This document shows positions 1 through 8,300 of a stretch of 64,000 bases of DNA, piece by piece. Numbering within the stretch: position 1 is the stretch's first letter; each line of letters begins with the position of its first letter. The translations under genes were made by a program, and so were the position numbers. This stretch comes from Streptomyces sp. SS1-1 (lineage in GTDB: Bacteria; Actinomycetota; Actinomycetes; Streptomycetales; Streptomycetaceae): contig NZ_WBXN01000004.1 of assembly GCF_008973465.1 (NCBI RefSeq), positions 2,826,001 through 2,890,000 of the forward strand, given 5' to 3'. The notes under the pieces were generated by a model. That model had not been told where the DNA came from and ran no database searches. It worked only from the letters and a program-made list of their open reading frames with translations.

Positions 1-1123
1 CCAGCGCCAGCCGGCGCCGCCGGGTCGCGGCGCGGTGGCGGGCCGAGCCCGGCCGCGGGGCGCCCGCCGCGCGCGGCACCCGGGCCGTGCCGCGGGCGCC
101 GCCGGCCAGCTCGTCCGGGGCCGGGACCCGCATCGAGGTGTGGGTGTCCCGGTTGGAGTCGGCCGGCCGGGCGCCCGGCACCAGCGGCACCGCGCCCCGG
201 CGCCGTACCCGCTCACCCGCCGGGTCGGCCGGGGATGCGGCCGGGGCCTCGTCCTCCTCCGGCTCCCCGTCGGGCTCGTCCACGTCGAGCGGCGGCATCC
301 CGGCGACCAGCGGCAGCAGCTCGCGCAGCCGCGCCCCGAGCTCGGAGGCGCGCAGCCGCGAGGCGGGGGCCTTGGCCAGGCACTGGACGATGAGCTGCCA
401 CAGCTCGTCGGGGATGCCGGGCAGCGGCGCCACCGTCTCCGTGACATGGCGGCGCAGCACCGCGCCGGGGTGGCCGCCGCCGAACGGGGTGAAGCCGGCC
501 AGCAGCTCGTACAGGACGGTGGCGAGGGCGTAGATGTCCACGGCCGCGCGGGGCGGCAGGCCCTCGACGATCTCCGGGGCCAGATAGTCCGGGGTGCCGA
601 TGATCTTCGTGGCGCGGGTGCGGCGCGGGGAGTCGATGAGTTTGGCCACGCCGAAGTCGGTCAGCAGGGCCGGGTGGGCGCCGCCGGGGCCGAGGGGGCC
701 CTGCATGTCCAGCAGGATGTTCTCCGGCTTCACGTCGCGGTGGACGACACCGGCCGCGTGGGCCGCCGCCAGGCCGTCGGCGACGTCGGCGACGATCGCG
801 ACGGCCGCCTCGGGCGCGAGCCTGCGGTCCCGGTCGAGGCGGGTGCGCAGGTCGGTACCGCGGACCAGGTCCATGACGAGCGCGAGGTCGTTGCCGTCGA
901 CCACCAGGTCGCGGACGGAGACGACGTTCGGGTGCTCCAGGCCGAGCAGGGCCGTGCGCTCCTGCACGAACCGCCCGACGAGCTCCTGGTCGGAGGCGAG
1001 GTCCTCGCGCAGCAGCTTGACGGCGACGGGGCCCTCCGGTCCCTCGCCCAGCCACACCGTGCCGGCGCTGCCCCGCCCCAGGATCTGGTTGGCGGTGTAC
1101 CGGCTGCCGATCTTCCGTGCCAA
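1..1123 (-). CDS. pkaB: Serine/threonine protein kinase, PkaB-like (3' end cut by window edge)
   Basis: Hanks-type protein kinase that phosphorylates Ser/Thr on unknown targets, probably cytoplasmic. About 374 residues are visible and the frame is still open at base 1, so the C-terminus is missing. The start is TTG at 1123 with GGAG about six bases upstream, giving MARKIGSRYTA. The Gly loop GRGSAGTVW, the lysine in VAVKLL, the catalytic loop HRDVKPEN, TDFGVAKL and DYLAPE are all intact, so activity is expected. The catalytic domain fills roughly residues 1-265 and is followed by an acidic stretch and then a Pro/Ala/Arg-rich tail. It follows a second kinase in the same direction after 235 bases containing a hairpin. 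From memory, this pair matches pkaB/pkaA of S. coelicolor. The family call is firm and the symbol less so. Confidence 0.88.
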   Translation of the reverse strand, partial: MARKIGSRYTANQILGRGSAGTVWLGEGPEGPVAVKLLREDLASDQELVGRFVQERTALLGLEHPNVVSVRDLVVDGNDLALVMDLVRGTDLRTRLDRDRRLAPEAAVAIVADVADGLAAAHAAGVVHRDVKPENILLDMQGPLGPGGAHPALLTDFGVAKLIDSPRRTRATKIIGTPDYLAPEIVEGLPPRAAVDIYALATVLYELLAGFTPFGGGHPGAVLRRHVTETVAPLPGIPDELWQLIVQCLAKAPASRLRASELGARLRELLPLVAGMPPLDVDEPDGEPEEDEAPAASPADPAGERVRRRGAVPLVPGARPADSNRDTHTSMRVPAPDELAGGARGTARVPRAAGAPRPGSARHRAATRRRRLAL

Positions 1124-1297
1124 GACTGCTCCTACCGACGCGTTGTGCCGCCGCTGCGTCCTCCCGGGGGCCGCCCCCCGGACCCCCAGCCGACAGACCC
1201 TGGGAACCCCCGGTCGACAAAACTACGCGGTCGGACGGCCGGCCTTCACCGCGGAGGCGGAAATCACCCACCGGGTGTCGACAAATCCCCAGACACA

Positions 1298-1337
1298 CGA
1301 AGGCCGTACGGGCCCCGGGGGGTCCGTACGGCCTTCG
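1298..1337 (-). terminator. Hairpin between the two kinase genes
   Basis: A perfect 14-bp inverted repeat (arm CGAAGGCCGTACGG, 1298-1311, pairing with 1324-1337) around a 12-base GC-rich loop. It lies 22 bases after the stop of the upstream kinase gene and should terminate or attenuate its transcript. No U-tract is present, which is usual in high-GC actinomycetes. Confidence 0.7.
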
Positions 1338-1358
1338 GCGGTCGTCGTCGCGGGAGGG

Positions 1359-3038
1359 TCAGCCGGTGCTCGTGCCTCCGCCCGAGCTCCCGCCGAGGTC
1401 GCCGATCCAGTCGGTGACCGTGCTGAACCAGCTGCTGAGCTGCTCCCAGTAGCCCTTGCCGGTGCCGATCCACTCCTGGAGCGGGCTCAGCTCCCACACC
1501 AGCCAGCCGGCCACGAAGAGGATGACGATCGTGAACAGACAGCCCTTCAGGCAGCCCAGACCGGGGATGCGCATCGGGTTGCCGCCGCGGCGGCGCGGCT
1601 CACGGGGCTCGCGCTGCGGACGCTGCGGCTCGGGCGCGTAGCGCTGCGGGGGCTGCTGCGGCTGGCGCGGCGGCGCGTACGGCTGCGGCTGGTGCTGCTG
1701 CGGCTGCGTGTAACCGCCCTGCCGGCCGCGCTGCGGTGGCCGCTGCTGGGGCTGCGGGGGCTGCTGGGGCTGCGGCTGGGGGCGGGCCACCTGGCGCTGC
1801 GGGCGGCGGCGCAGGGGGTCCTGGTTCGGGTCGAGGTACTGGACCTGGGTCTGTTCGTTGCGGTCGCGGGCGGCGCGCAGCTGGTTCTGCCAGGGGTGCG
1901 GGTCCTCGGGGCCGGGGCCGCCGGGCGGTCCCTGCGGCACCGGCGGCATCACCGCCGTCGGGTCGGCCGCGCCGCGCCCGCCCGTGTTCGGCAGGACGGC
2001 GGTGGGGTCGGCGGCGCCGGGGGCGCCGTTGTGCGGCAGGACGCTGGTCGCGGCGTTCGGGTCGAAGGAGCCCGCGCCGTGCGGCAGCACCTGGGTGGGG
2101 TCGGCCGAGCCCGGCACGGTGGCCGGGGCGGGGTCCGGGGCGAGGAGGGCGCCGACGCCCTCGGCGGCGGCGATCTGCGCGGAGTTCGCGTGCACGCCGA
2201 TGCCCTGGGCGACGACGCGCAGGCCGCGCGCGAGGTTCTCGGCGCTGGGCCGGTCGTCGGGGTTCTTGCTCAGGCAGCGCTCGATGACCGTCCACAGCGG
2301 GTCGGGGACCGTGGAGGGGCGGCGCGGCTCGGCGCTCAGGTGCTGGTGCAGCACTTCGAGGGCGGAGCCGCCGCCGAACGGCGGACGTCCGGTGACCAGC
2401 TCGTACAGGAGGATGCCGGCGCCGTAGATGTCGACGGCGGAGGTCTGCGGGCGGCCCTCGGCGGACTCGGGGGCGACGTAGGCGGGCGTCCCGACGAACT
2501 CGTGGGTGCGGGTCAGGCCCGGGGAGTCGGCGAGGCGGGCGATGCCGAAGTCGGTGAGCAGCGGGTGCATCTCGCCGCCCTGCTGGCGCAGCAGGACGTT
2601 GGCGGGCTTCAGGTCGCGGTGGACGACGCCGTCGGCGTGGCTGGCGGCGAGGGCGTCGGCGATCTGGGCGGTGAGCAGGGCGGCCGCGACCGGGGTGAAG
2701 GGGCCGTTCTCGCGCAGGTAGCGGTGCAGGTCGGGGCCCTCGACGAGGTCCATGACCAGGGCCAGCAGCTCGCCCTCGACGACCAGGTCGCGGACCCGGA
2801 CGATGTTGGGGTGGGTCAGGCGCAGCAGCACGGACCGCTCGCGCAGGAAGCGCATGACGATGTCCGCGTCGCCGGCGAGCTCCTCCTTGAGGACCTTGAT
2901 CGCGACCGTCTCGCCGGGCTGCCCCGGCACGGCCGCCTCGGCGCCCGCGGTCTCCCGCTGGCGGGCTCGCCAGACGGTCCCCGTGGCGCCGCGACCCAGC
3001 GGCTCCTCGAGGATGTACTTGCTGCCTACCGGCCGCAC
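1359..3038 (-). CDS. pkaA: Serine/threonine protein kinase with Pro/Gln-rich linker and C-terminal membrane segment, PkaA-like
   Basis: A 559-residue Hanks-type kinase starting at GTG 3038, with GGGAG upstream. The kinase domain covers about residues 6-270: GRGATGTVW, VAIKVL, HRDLKPAN, LLTDFGIARL and AYVAPES are all present. It contains an extra Ala/Pro-rich loop between the glycine loop and the catalytic lysine. Residues about 310-490 are low-complexity, with repeated AADPTAVLP-like units and then Pro/Gln/Arg-rich sequence. A hydrophobic segment near 498-517 (FTIVILFVAGWLVWEL) is followed by a short Trp-rich tail of about 40 residues, with no PASTA repeats. The kinase is therefore probably membrane-anchored with a cytoplasmic catalytic domain. 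The Pro/Gln-rich tail fits what is remembered of S. coelicolor PkaA. A plausible partner is the divergently encoded FHA protein, since FHA domains bind phosphothreonine; that link is inference. Confidence 0.9.
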   Translation of the reverse strand: MRPVGSKYILEEPLGRGATGTVWRARQRETAGAEAAVPGQPGETVAIKVLKEELAGDADIVMRFLRERSVLLRLTHPNIVRVRDLVVEGELLALVMDLVEGPDLHRYLRENGPFTPVAAALLTAQIADALAASHADGVVHRDLKPANVLLRQQGGEMHPLLTDFGIARLADSPGLTRTHEFVGTPAYVAPESAEGRPQTSAVDIYGAGILLYELVTGRPPFGGGSALEVLHQHLSAEPRRPSTVPDPLWTVIERCLSKNPDDRPSAENLARGLRVVAQGIGVHANSAQIAAAEGVGALLAPDPAPATVPGSADPTQVLPHGAGSFDPNAATSVLPHNGAPGAADPTAVLPNTGGRGAADPTAVMPPVPQGPPGGPGPEDPHPWQNQLRAARDRNEQTQVQYLDPNQDPLRRRPQRQVARPQPQPQQPPQPQQRPPQRGRQGGYTQPQQHQPQPYAPPRQPQQPPQRYAPEPQRPQREPREPRRRGGNPMRIPGLGCLKGCLFTIVILFVAGWLVWELSPLQEWIGTGKGYWEQLSSWFSTVTDWIGDLGGSSGGGTSTG

Positions 3039-3396
3039 GTCGCGCTCCCTGCTGCTTGCCTACGTTCCGACCCACTGTAGTGCCGGGCCCCCGGGCACCG
3101 GCGGTCGTCATTCTGTGCGTCTTACGTACGGCCTCCCGTACATGTTCGAAGGAAAGACGCTCGGCTCAGTCCGGTGGTTGCCGCGAACGGACGTGAGCGA
3201 TCTCAAGTGATCACCGGCGGGGTCGTTGTCCGGCACTTTTGCGGGCAGAGCCGACCAATCAAGATCACTTGTCTTCGGGCGGGGGGCGGGTTGTCGGTGG
3301 CAGGTGCGAGGATGCGGGGAGAACTGGCCGATGTGCTCGTGTGGGGTGGGGTGGTTCCGTGCCCGCGCCCGCGCGCAGAAGGGACCGCTGACGCCG
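3039..3396. other. Divergent promoter region between kinase and FHA-FtsK gene
   Basis: This 358-base non-coding stretch separates two divergent genes and must hold both promoters. A perfect 9-bp inverted repeat (CAAGTGATC at 3204-3212, GATCACTTG at 3263-3271) flanks a 50-base spacer. It is more AT-rich than its surroundings and could be a pair of regulator half-sites. No clear -35/-10 pair is claimed. Confidence 0.4.
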
Positions 3397-6300
3397 ATGC
3401 AGATCCGGCTGACCGTCGTAGACCCGCTGGCCCCGCCCTCCGCGGCTCGCGGCGCCGCCGCGAGCCGCGACGTGCTGGTCACGGCTCCCGCGGGCACGGC
3501 CCTGTCGGCGGTGGCGTCGGCGCTGGCCTCCGCGGTGTCCGGCGAGGGCGGCGCCGCCCGCGGCGCGGAGAGCGAGCGCGGTGGCGGCCCGGTCGTGCTC
3601 TACGCGGGCACCGAGCGGCTCGACGACCGGCGCAGCACCCTCGGCGAGCCCCCGCTGACCGACGGCGCGGTGCTGTCCCTGGGCGCCCCGGCGGCCCCGG
3701 AGCCCCACCCCGAGCTGGACGACGCCCCGACGCAGCTGCATGTCGTGGCCGGCCCGGACGCGGGCGGCGTCCATCTGCTGCACGGCGGCGAGATCCGCGT
3801 CGGCCGCTCCGCCGACGCCGACGTCCCGCTGGACGACCCGGACGTCTCCCGGTTGCACTGCGCGGTCACGGTCGGCGCGGACGGCCGCGTCGCGGTCGCC
3901 GACCTCGGCTCGACGAACGGCACGACGCTCGACGGCACCCGGCTGACCACCCGCCCGGTGCGGTTCGTCCCCGGCGCGCTGCTGCGCCTCGGCGAGTCCA
4001 CGCTGCGGCTCGCCCCGGCCGGCGGCCCCGGCGCGCGGGTGCCCACGGAACCGGACGGCGAGGGACACGTCCGCGTGTGCCCGCGCGGCGGCGAGGGCAC
4101 CGGCCCGGCGGCGCACGCGCGCGTGACGGACGGCGGCCCCGCCCCCTCCGACGGCCCGGCCGCCCGGGAGCACACCCCGGCCGCACCGCCCGTGGTCCCC
4201 GCCCAGGGCCGGGCGCCGCACGCCGAGCGGACCGGCGCGCACGGCTCCGTCCCGCACCCGCGCGGCGGCGACACCCATGCCACCGGCTTCGAGGTGGGCC
4301 CCCTCGACGGGCCCCGCCCGGTGCCGGACGCCGGACGCCCGGGCACCGGGCCGCGCGGCACCGACGGACCGGCGGGCGCGCGCAGACGCGGCGGGCTGTC
4401 GGCCTGGGCGCGTCGCCTGGCCGGCGGACGCGGCGAGCCGGAGCCCGCCGACGAGGGGACGTACGACGAGGAGCCGGCCGAGCCCGCGGGGCCCACCGCG
4501 GCGGGGCGCGGCGCGATGCTGCCGGAGACCTGGCCGGACCCGGCGTCGCTGCTGCTGACCGCCCTCGGCCCCGGCCCCCGCCTCTGGGAGCGCGCCCCCG
4601 GACACCCGGAGGCCCTCACGGTGCGGCTCGGCACGGCCGACCGGGCCGCCCCCGACGGCTCCGGCCTGCTGCCCGCCGTGCCGGTGACCGCCGATCTGCG
4701 GGAGGCGGGGGCGCTGGGGCTGGCCGGTCCGCGCGAGCGCCTCGCCGGGCTGACCCGCGCGGTGCTCGCCCAGCTCGCCGCGCTGCACTCGCCGGACACC
4801 CTGGAGATCGTGCTGGTCAGCGCGGACCGGGCCCGCCCGGTGTCCGAGCGGACCGCCGAGTGGGCGTGGCTGGGCTGGCTGCCGCATGTCCGCCCCGGCC
4901 ATGGCCAGGACTGCCGGCTGCTGCTGGCCCACGACCGGGAACAGGCCACCGCGCGCGTGGAGGAGCTGCTGCGGCGCCTGGAGGACCTGACGGACCACGA
5001 CGGCGGCGGGCGCGCCCCGGACGGCCGGGTGCCCGCGCCGCGCGCCGCCGGGCGCCGCCCTTCCTGGGCGCGGGACGGCGAACCGGCTTCCGGCAGCCCG
5101 GAGTTCACGGGCCCGTACTCCGTGCTCGTCGTGGACGGCGACCCCGGCGGAGCGGATCTGCGCGAGGCGGTGGCCCGGCTGGCCCTGGAGGGCCCGCGGG
5201 CCGGCATCCATGTGGTGTGCCTCGCCGAGACTGCGGCGGCCTCGCCCGCCTCCCCGGTCACGGACACCTATGAGGCGGCCTGCGCGGTCGCCCCGGCGTT
5301 CCGCGCCTGCGGCGCGGTCGCGCTGCTCAGCGGTGACGTGGCGACGGCGCTGCGGCTGCTGCGGGTCGCGCCCGACGGGGCCGAGGCGGGCCAGGAGGGC
5401 GCGGTGCCCGGCGTGCGCGGCCCGGTCGGGCACGGCACGGTGGCCACCGTGGACGCCGTGTCCGCCGCCTGGGCGGAGCGTTTCGCGCGGGCGCTGGCGC
5501 CGCTGCGCACCGACCGGGCGGCCGGGGAGGGCCAGGTGCGGGTGTCCGTGCCGCTGCCCCAGTCGGCCCGGCTGCTGGACGAGCTGGGTCTGGCGCGGGC
5601 CACTCCGGCGTCCCTGATGGCGCGCTGGGCCGACGCGGCCGACGACACCCAGGCGCTGGGCGGCCGGGTGACCGCCGTGCTGGGCGCGGGACCGCACGGA
5701 CCGGTCGGTGTGGACCTCGGCGCGGAGGGGCCGCATCTGCTGGTGGAGGGACCGCCCGCCGCCGGGCGCACCGAGCTGCTGCGGGCCGTCGTCGCGTCGC
5801 TCGCGGCGGCCGAGCGGCCGGACCGGCTGGGCATCGTTCTCATCGACGGCCGCGACAGCACGGGCGCGGGCGGCGGCCCCGGCGAGGGCCTGGGCGTGTG
5901 CACGGACGTCCCGCATGTCACGACGCATCTCACCGCCAACGACCCCGTGCGGATGCGGGAGTTCGCCCAGTCGCTCAGCGCGGAGCTGAAGCGGCGCGCG
6001 GAGCTGCTCGGGCGGTCCGACTTCACCGAGTGGCACACCGGCCGGGCGCTGACCGGCCGGATGATCGCGCAGCGGGCGGCCGGCGCGGGTGCCGGTGCCG
6101 GTGACGGCGATCTGGAGTCGCCGCCCAGCGCGACGATCCGGCTGCGGCCGGGCGCGGCCCGCCGGCAGGCGGACACCGTGCCGCCGCTGCCCCGGCTCGT
6201 GGTGGTCGTGGACGACCTGGACGCCCTGGTCCACCCCTCCCTGGGGTCACCGGGCCGGCCGGCCGCCGGGTCGGTGATACGCGCGCTGGAGGCGGTCGCC

Positions 6301-6696
6301 CGGGACGGGGAGCGGCTCGGCGTGCATCTGGTCGCGGCGACCGGACTCGGGGGCCGGGCGGCGGATTCGGAGCCCGCGCGGTGCGCCTCGCTCCGGGTGA
6401 CGCTGGACGCCGTGACGACCGGCCCGGACGCCCCGGCACCCGGGCGGGGCCGGGTGGTCCGCGCGGACGGGCGGACCGTGCCGTTCCAGGGCGGCCGGGT
6501 CACCGGGCGCATCCCGCGCACGGCGACGCTGCGGCCCACCGTCGTCCCGCTGGAGTGGCACCGCATGGGCGACCCCCCGGCCCGCCGCCCCGTCCGCGAA
6601 CTCGGCAACGGCCCCACCGACCTGGCCCTCCTGGCCAGCGCCCTGGAACGAGCGACCCGCGAGGTCTCGGCCACGGAGGTCCCGTCCCTGCTCTGA
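3397..6696 (+). CDS. FHA domain / FtsK-SpoIIIE (EssC/EccC-like) ATPase-related protein
   Basis: A 1,099-residue protein starting at ATG 3397 (MQIRLTVVDPL), the first start giving the conserved N-terminus. An N-terminal module of about 90 residues looks ubiquitin/FHA-like. A classical FHA domain follows at about 128-190, with IRVGRS, SRLHC and STNGT motifs that read phosphothreonine. After a long Pro/Gly/Arg-rich linker come FtsK/SpoIIIE-like modules. The first (about 405-620) is degenerate. The later one has GPPAAGRTE near residue 785 where GxxGxGKT is expected, and RLVVVVDDLDAL near 931 as Walker B. The FHA-then-ATPase order resembles EssC/EccC of type VII secretion, but no transmembrane segment and no ESX genes are visible nearby. 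The neighbouring kinases suggest a phospho-dependent adaptor. Substrate and activity are unknown, and the Lys-to-Arg Walker A makes full ATPase activity doubtful. Confidence 0.75.
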   Translation: MQIRLTVVDPLAPPSAARGAAASRDVLVTAPAGTALSAVASALASAVSGEGGAARGAESERGGGPVVLYAGTERLDDRRSTLGEPPLTDGAVLSLGAPAAPEPHPELDDAPTQLHVVAGPDAGGVHLLHGGEIRVGRSADADVPLDDPDVSRLHCAVTVGADGRVAVADLGSTNGTTLDGTRLTTRPVRFVPGALLRLGESTLRLAPAGGPGARVPTEPDGEGHVRVCPRGGEGTGPAAHARVTDGGPAPSDGPAAREHTPAAPPVVPAQGRAPHAERTGAHGSVPHPRGGDTHATGFEVGPLDGPRPVPDAGRPGTGPRGTDGPAGARRRGGLSAWARRLAGGRGEPEPADEGTYDEEPAEPAGPTAAGRGAMLPETWPDPASLLLTALGPGPRLWERAPGHPEALTVRLGTADRAAPDGSGLLPAVPVTADLREAGALGLAGPRERLAGLTRAVLAQLAALHSPDTLEIVLVSADRARPVSERTAEWAWLGWLPHVRPGHGQDCRLLLAHDREQATARVEELLRRLEDLTDHDGGGRAPDGRVPAPRAAGRRPSWARDGEPASGSPEFTGPYSVLVVDGDPGGADLREAVARLALEGPRAGIHVVCLAETAAASPASPVTDTYEAACAVAPAFRACGAVALLSGDVATALRLLRVAPDGAEAGQEGAVPGVRGPVGHGTVATVDAVSAAWAERFARALAPLRTDRAAGEGQVRVSVPLPQSARLLDELGLARATPASLMARWADAADDTQALGGRVTAVLGAGPHGPVGVDLGAEGPHLLVEGPPAAGRTELLRAVVASLAAAERPDRLGIVLIDGRDSTGAGGGPGEGLGVCTDVPHVTTHLTANDPVRMREFAQSLSAELKRRAELLGRSDFTEWHTGRALTGRMIAQRAAGAGAGAGDGDLESPPSATIRLRPGAARRQADTVPPLPRLVVVVDDLDALVHPSLGSPGRPAAGSVIRALEAVARDGERLGVHLVAATGLGGRAADSEPARCASLRVTLDAVTTGPDAPAPGRGRVVRADGRTVPFQGGRVTGRIPRTATLRPTVVPLEWHRMGDPPARRPVRELGNGPTDLALLASALERATREVSATEVPSLL

Positions 6697-6880
6697 CGGG
6701 GCCCGGGCATCCGCGGCGCCGGTGCGTACCCGTCTCGGCCCGCCGCCGTGACGCGATCCCGACCGTTGGCGCCCGCAGCCTGGCGCCTGGTCACGAGGCG
6801 GTCACGATCCCCGAGTTGACAGAGGACGCGGTCTTGCCGACCCCTGGGGCAGGGCGTAGACCAGACGCACGGGACAGCGC

Positions 6881-6892
6881 TCGAACGTTCGA
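6881..6892. promoter_or_regulatory. 12-bp perfect palindrome upstream of sugar ABC operon
   Basis: TCGAACGTTCGA is a perfect palindrome with a central CG, ending 24 bases before the start of the solute-binding protein gene. LacI/GalR-family operators have this form and often control such transporters, but no regulator gene of that family is adjacent. The role is inferred from position and symmetry only. Confidence 0.4.
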
Positions 6893-6916
6893 CGAGGCAC
6901 GAAGAACGGGGCAGTG

Positions 6917-8296
6917 ATGCACAGCACGAGCAGCAAGAACCGGACACGCAGGGCCGCCAGGGCCGCGGCGGCCGTCGCCGCCGGTGCCCTCGCCCTCTCC
7001 CTCACCGCCTGCGGCGGCGACGACAACGACAGCGGCGGGAAACAGGACGGCGGCGGCAAGAAGCCCGCCTCGACCGTGACCCTGCCGAAGCTCGACGGCG
7101 AGACCCTGGAGGTCGCGGCCGTCTGGACGGGTGCCGAACAGGCCAACTTCAAGAAGGTCCTCGCGGAGTTCGAGAAGCGCACCGGCGCGACGGTGAAGTT
7201 CGTCCCCGCCCAGGACCCCATCATCAACTTCCTCGGCTCCAAGGTCGCGGGCGGCCAGCCGCCGGACGTCGCGATGCTGCCCCAGCCCGGCGCCATCAAG
7301 CAGGCCGTGGACAAGAAGTGGGCCAAGCCGCTCGGCGCCGAGGCGCTCAAGGAGCTCCAGGAGAACTACTCGCAGGGCTGGCAGGACATCGGCAAGGTCG
7401 ACGGCAAGCAGTACGGCGTGTACTACAAGGCCGCCAACAAATCCCTGATCTGGTACAACGCGAAGGCGTTCGAGAACGCGGGCGCCGAGGAGCCCAAGAC
7501 CTGGGACGAGCTGCTGACGACCGCTCAGACGGTGTACGACTCGGGTGTCACCCCGTTCTCCGTCGGCGGCTCGGACGGCTGGACGCTCACCGACTGGTTC
7601 GAGAACATCTATCTCTCCCAGGCCGGTCCCGAGAAGTACGACCAGCTGGCGAAGCACGAGATCAAGTGGACGGACCCGTCCGTGAAGGACGCGCTGACCG
7701 CGCTCGCCCAGGTGTGGGGCAAGAAGGACTACGTGGCGGGCGGCGCCAAGGGTGCCCTCCAGACGGACTTCCCGACCTCGGTCACCCAGACCTTCACGGG
7801 CGGCGACCAGCCGAAGGCCGCCATGGTCTACGAGGGCGACTTCGCGCAGGTCAACATCACGCAGGCGAAGGCGGACGTCGGCACCGACGCCAAGGTGTTC
7901 CCGTTCCCGACGGTCGGCGACACCGCGCCGGTCGTCTCCGGCGGCGACGCGGCCGTCATCCTCGACGACTCCAAGGCGGCGCAGGCCCTGGCCACCTTCC
8001 TCGCCTCCCCGGACGCGGCGACGATCCAGGCGAAGCTCGGCGGCTATCTGTCGCCGAACAAGAGCGTGGACAACGCGGCGTACCCGAACGAGGTGCAGCG
8101 CACGATGGCGAAGGCCCTCATCGACGCCGGTGACGACTTCCGCTTCGACATGTCCGACCAGGCGCCGCAGGCGTTCGGCGGCACGCCCGGCAAGGGCGAG
8201 TGGAAGGCGCTGCAGGACTTCCTGAAGAACCCGTCGGACATCGCCGGCACCCAGCAGAAGCTGGAGGCCGACGCGGCCGCGGCGTACGGAAACTGA
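6917..8296 (+). CDS. Sugar ABC transporter substrate-binding lipoprotein
   Basis: A 459-residue extracellular solute-binding protein (family 1 type). It delivers a sugar, probably an oligosaccharide, to the two permeases encoded downstream. A positively charged N-terminus is followed by a hydrophobic stretch and the lipobox LTAC, with Cys32 as the lipidated residue, and then a Gly/Asp/Asn linker. The body has the usual features of the family, such as VAAVWTGAEQANFKKVLAEFEK and a WYNAKAFENAG segment. ATG 6917 is chosen; an in-frame GTG lies immediately before it at 6914. It is the first gene of a three-gene operon, four bases before the first permease gene. The ATPase subunit is not encoded here, so a shared MsiK-type ATPase elsewhere is the likely energiser (inference). 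The sugar specificity cannot be read from the sequence. Confidence 0.92.
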   Translation: MHSTSSKNRTRRAARAAAAVAAGALALSLTACGGDDNDSGGKQDGGGKKPASTVTLPKLDGETLEVAAVWTGAEQANFKKVLAEFEKRTGATVKFVPAQDPIINFLGSKVAGGQPPDVAMLPQPGAIKQAVDKKWAKPLGAEALKELQENYSQGWQDIGKVDGKQYGVYYKAANKSLIWYNAKAFENAGAEEPKTWDELLTTAQTVYDSGVTPFSVGGSDGWTLTDWFENIYLSQAGPEKYDQLAKHEIKWTDPSVKDALTALAQVWGKKDYVAGGAKGALQTDFPTSVTQTFTGGDQPKAAMVYEGDFAQVNITQAKADVGTDAKVFPFPTVGDTAPVVSGGDAAVILDDSKAAQALATFLASPDAATIQAKLGGYLSPNKSVDNAAYPNEVQRTMAKALIDAGDDFRFDMSDQAPQAFGGTPGKGEWKALQDFLKNPSDIAGTQQKLEADAAAAYGN

Positions 8297-8300
8297 CGCG

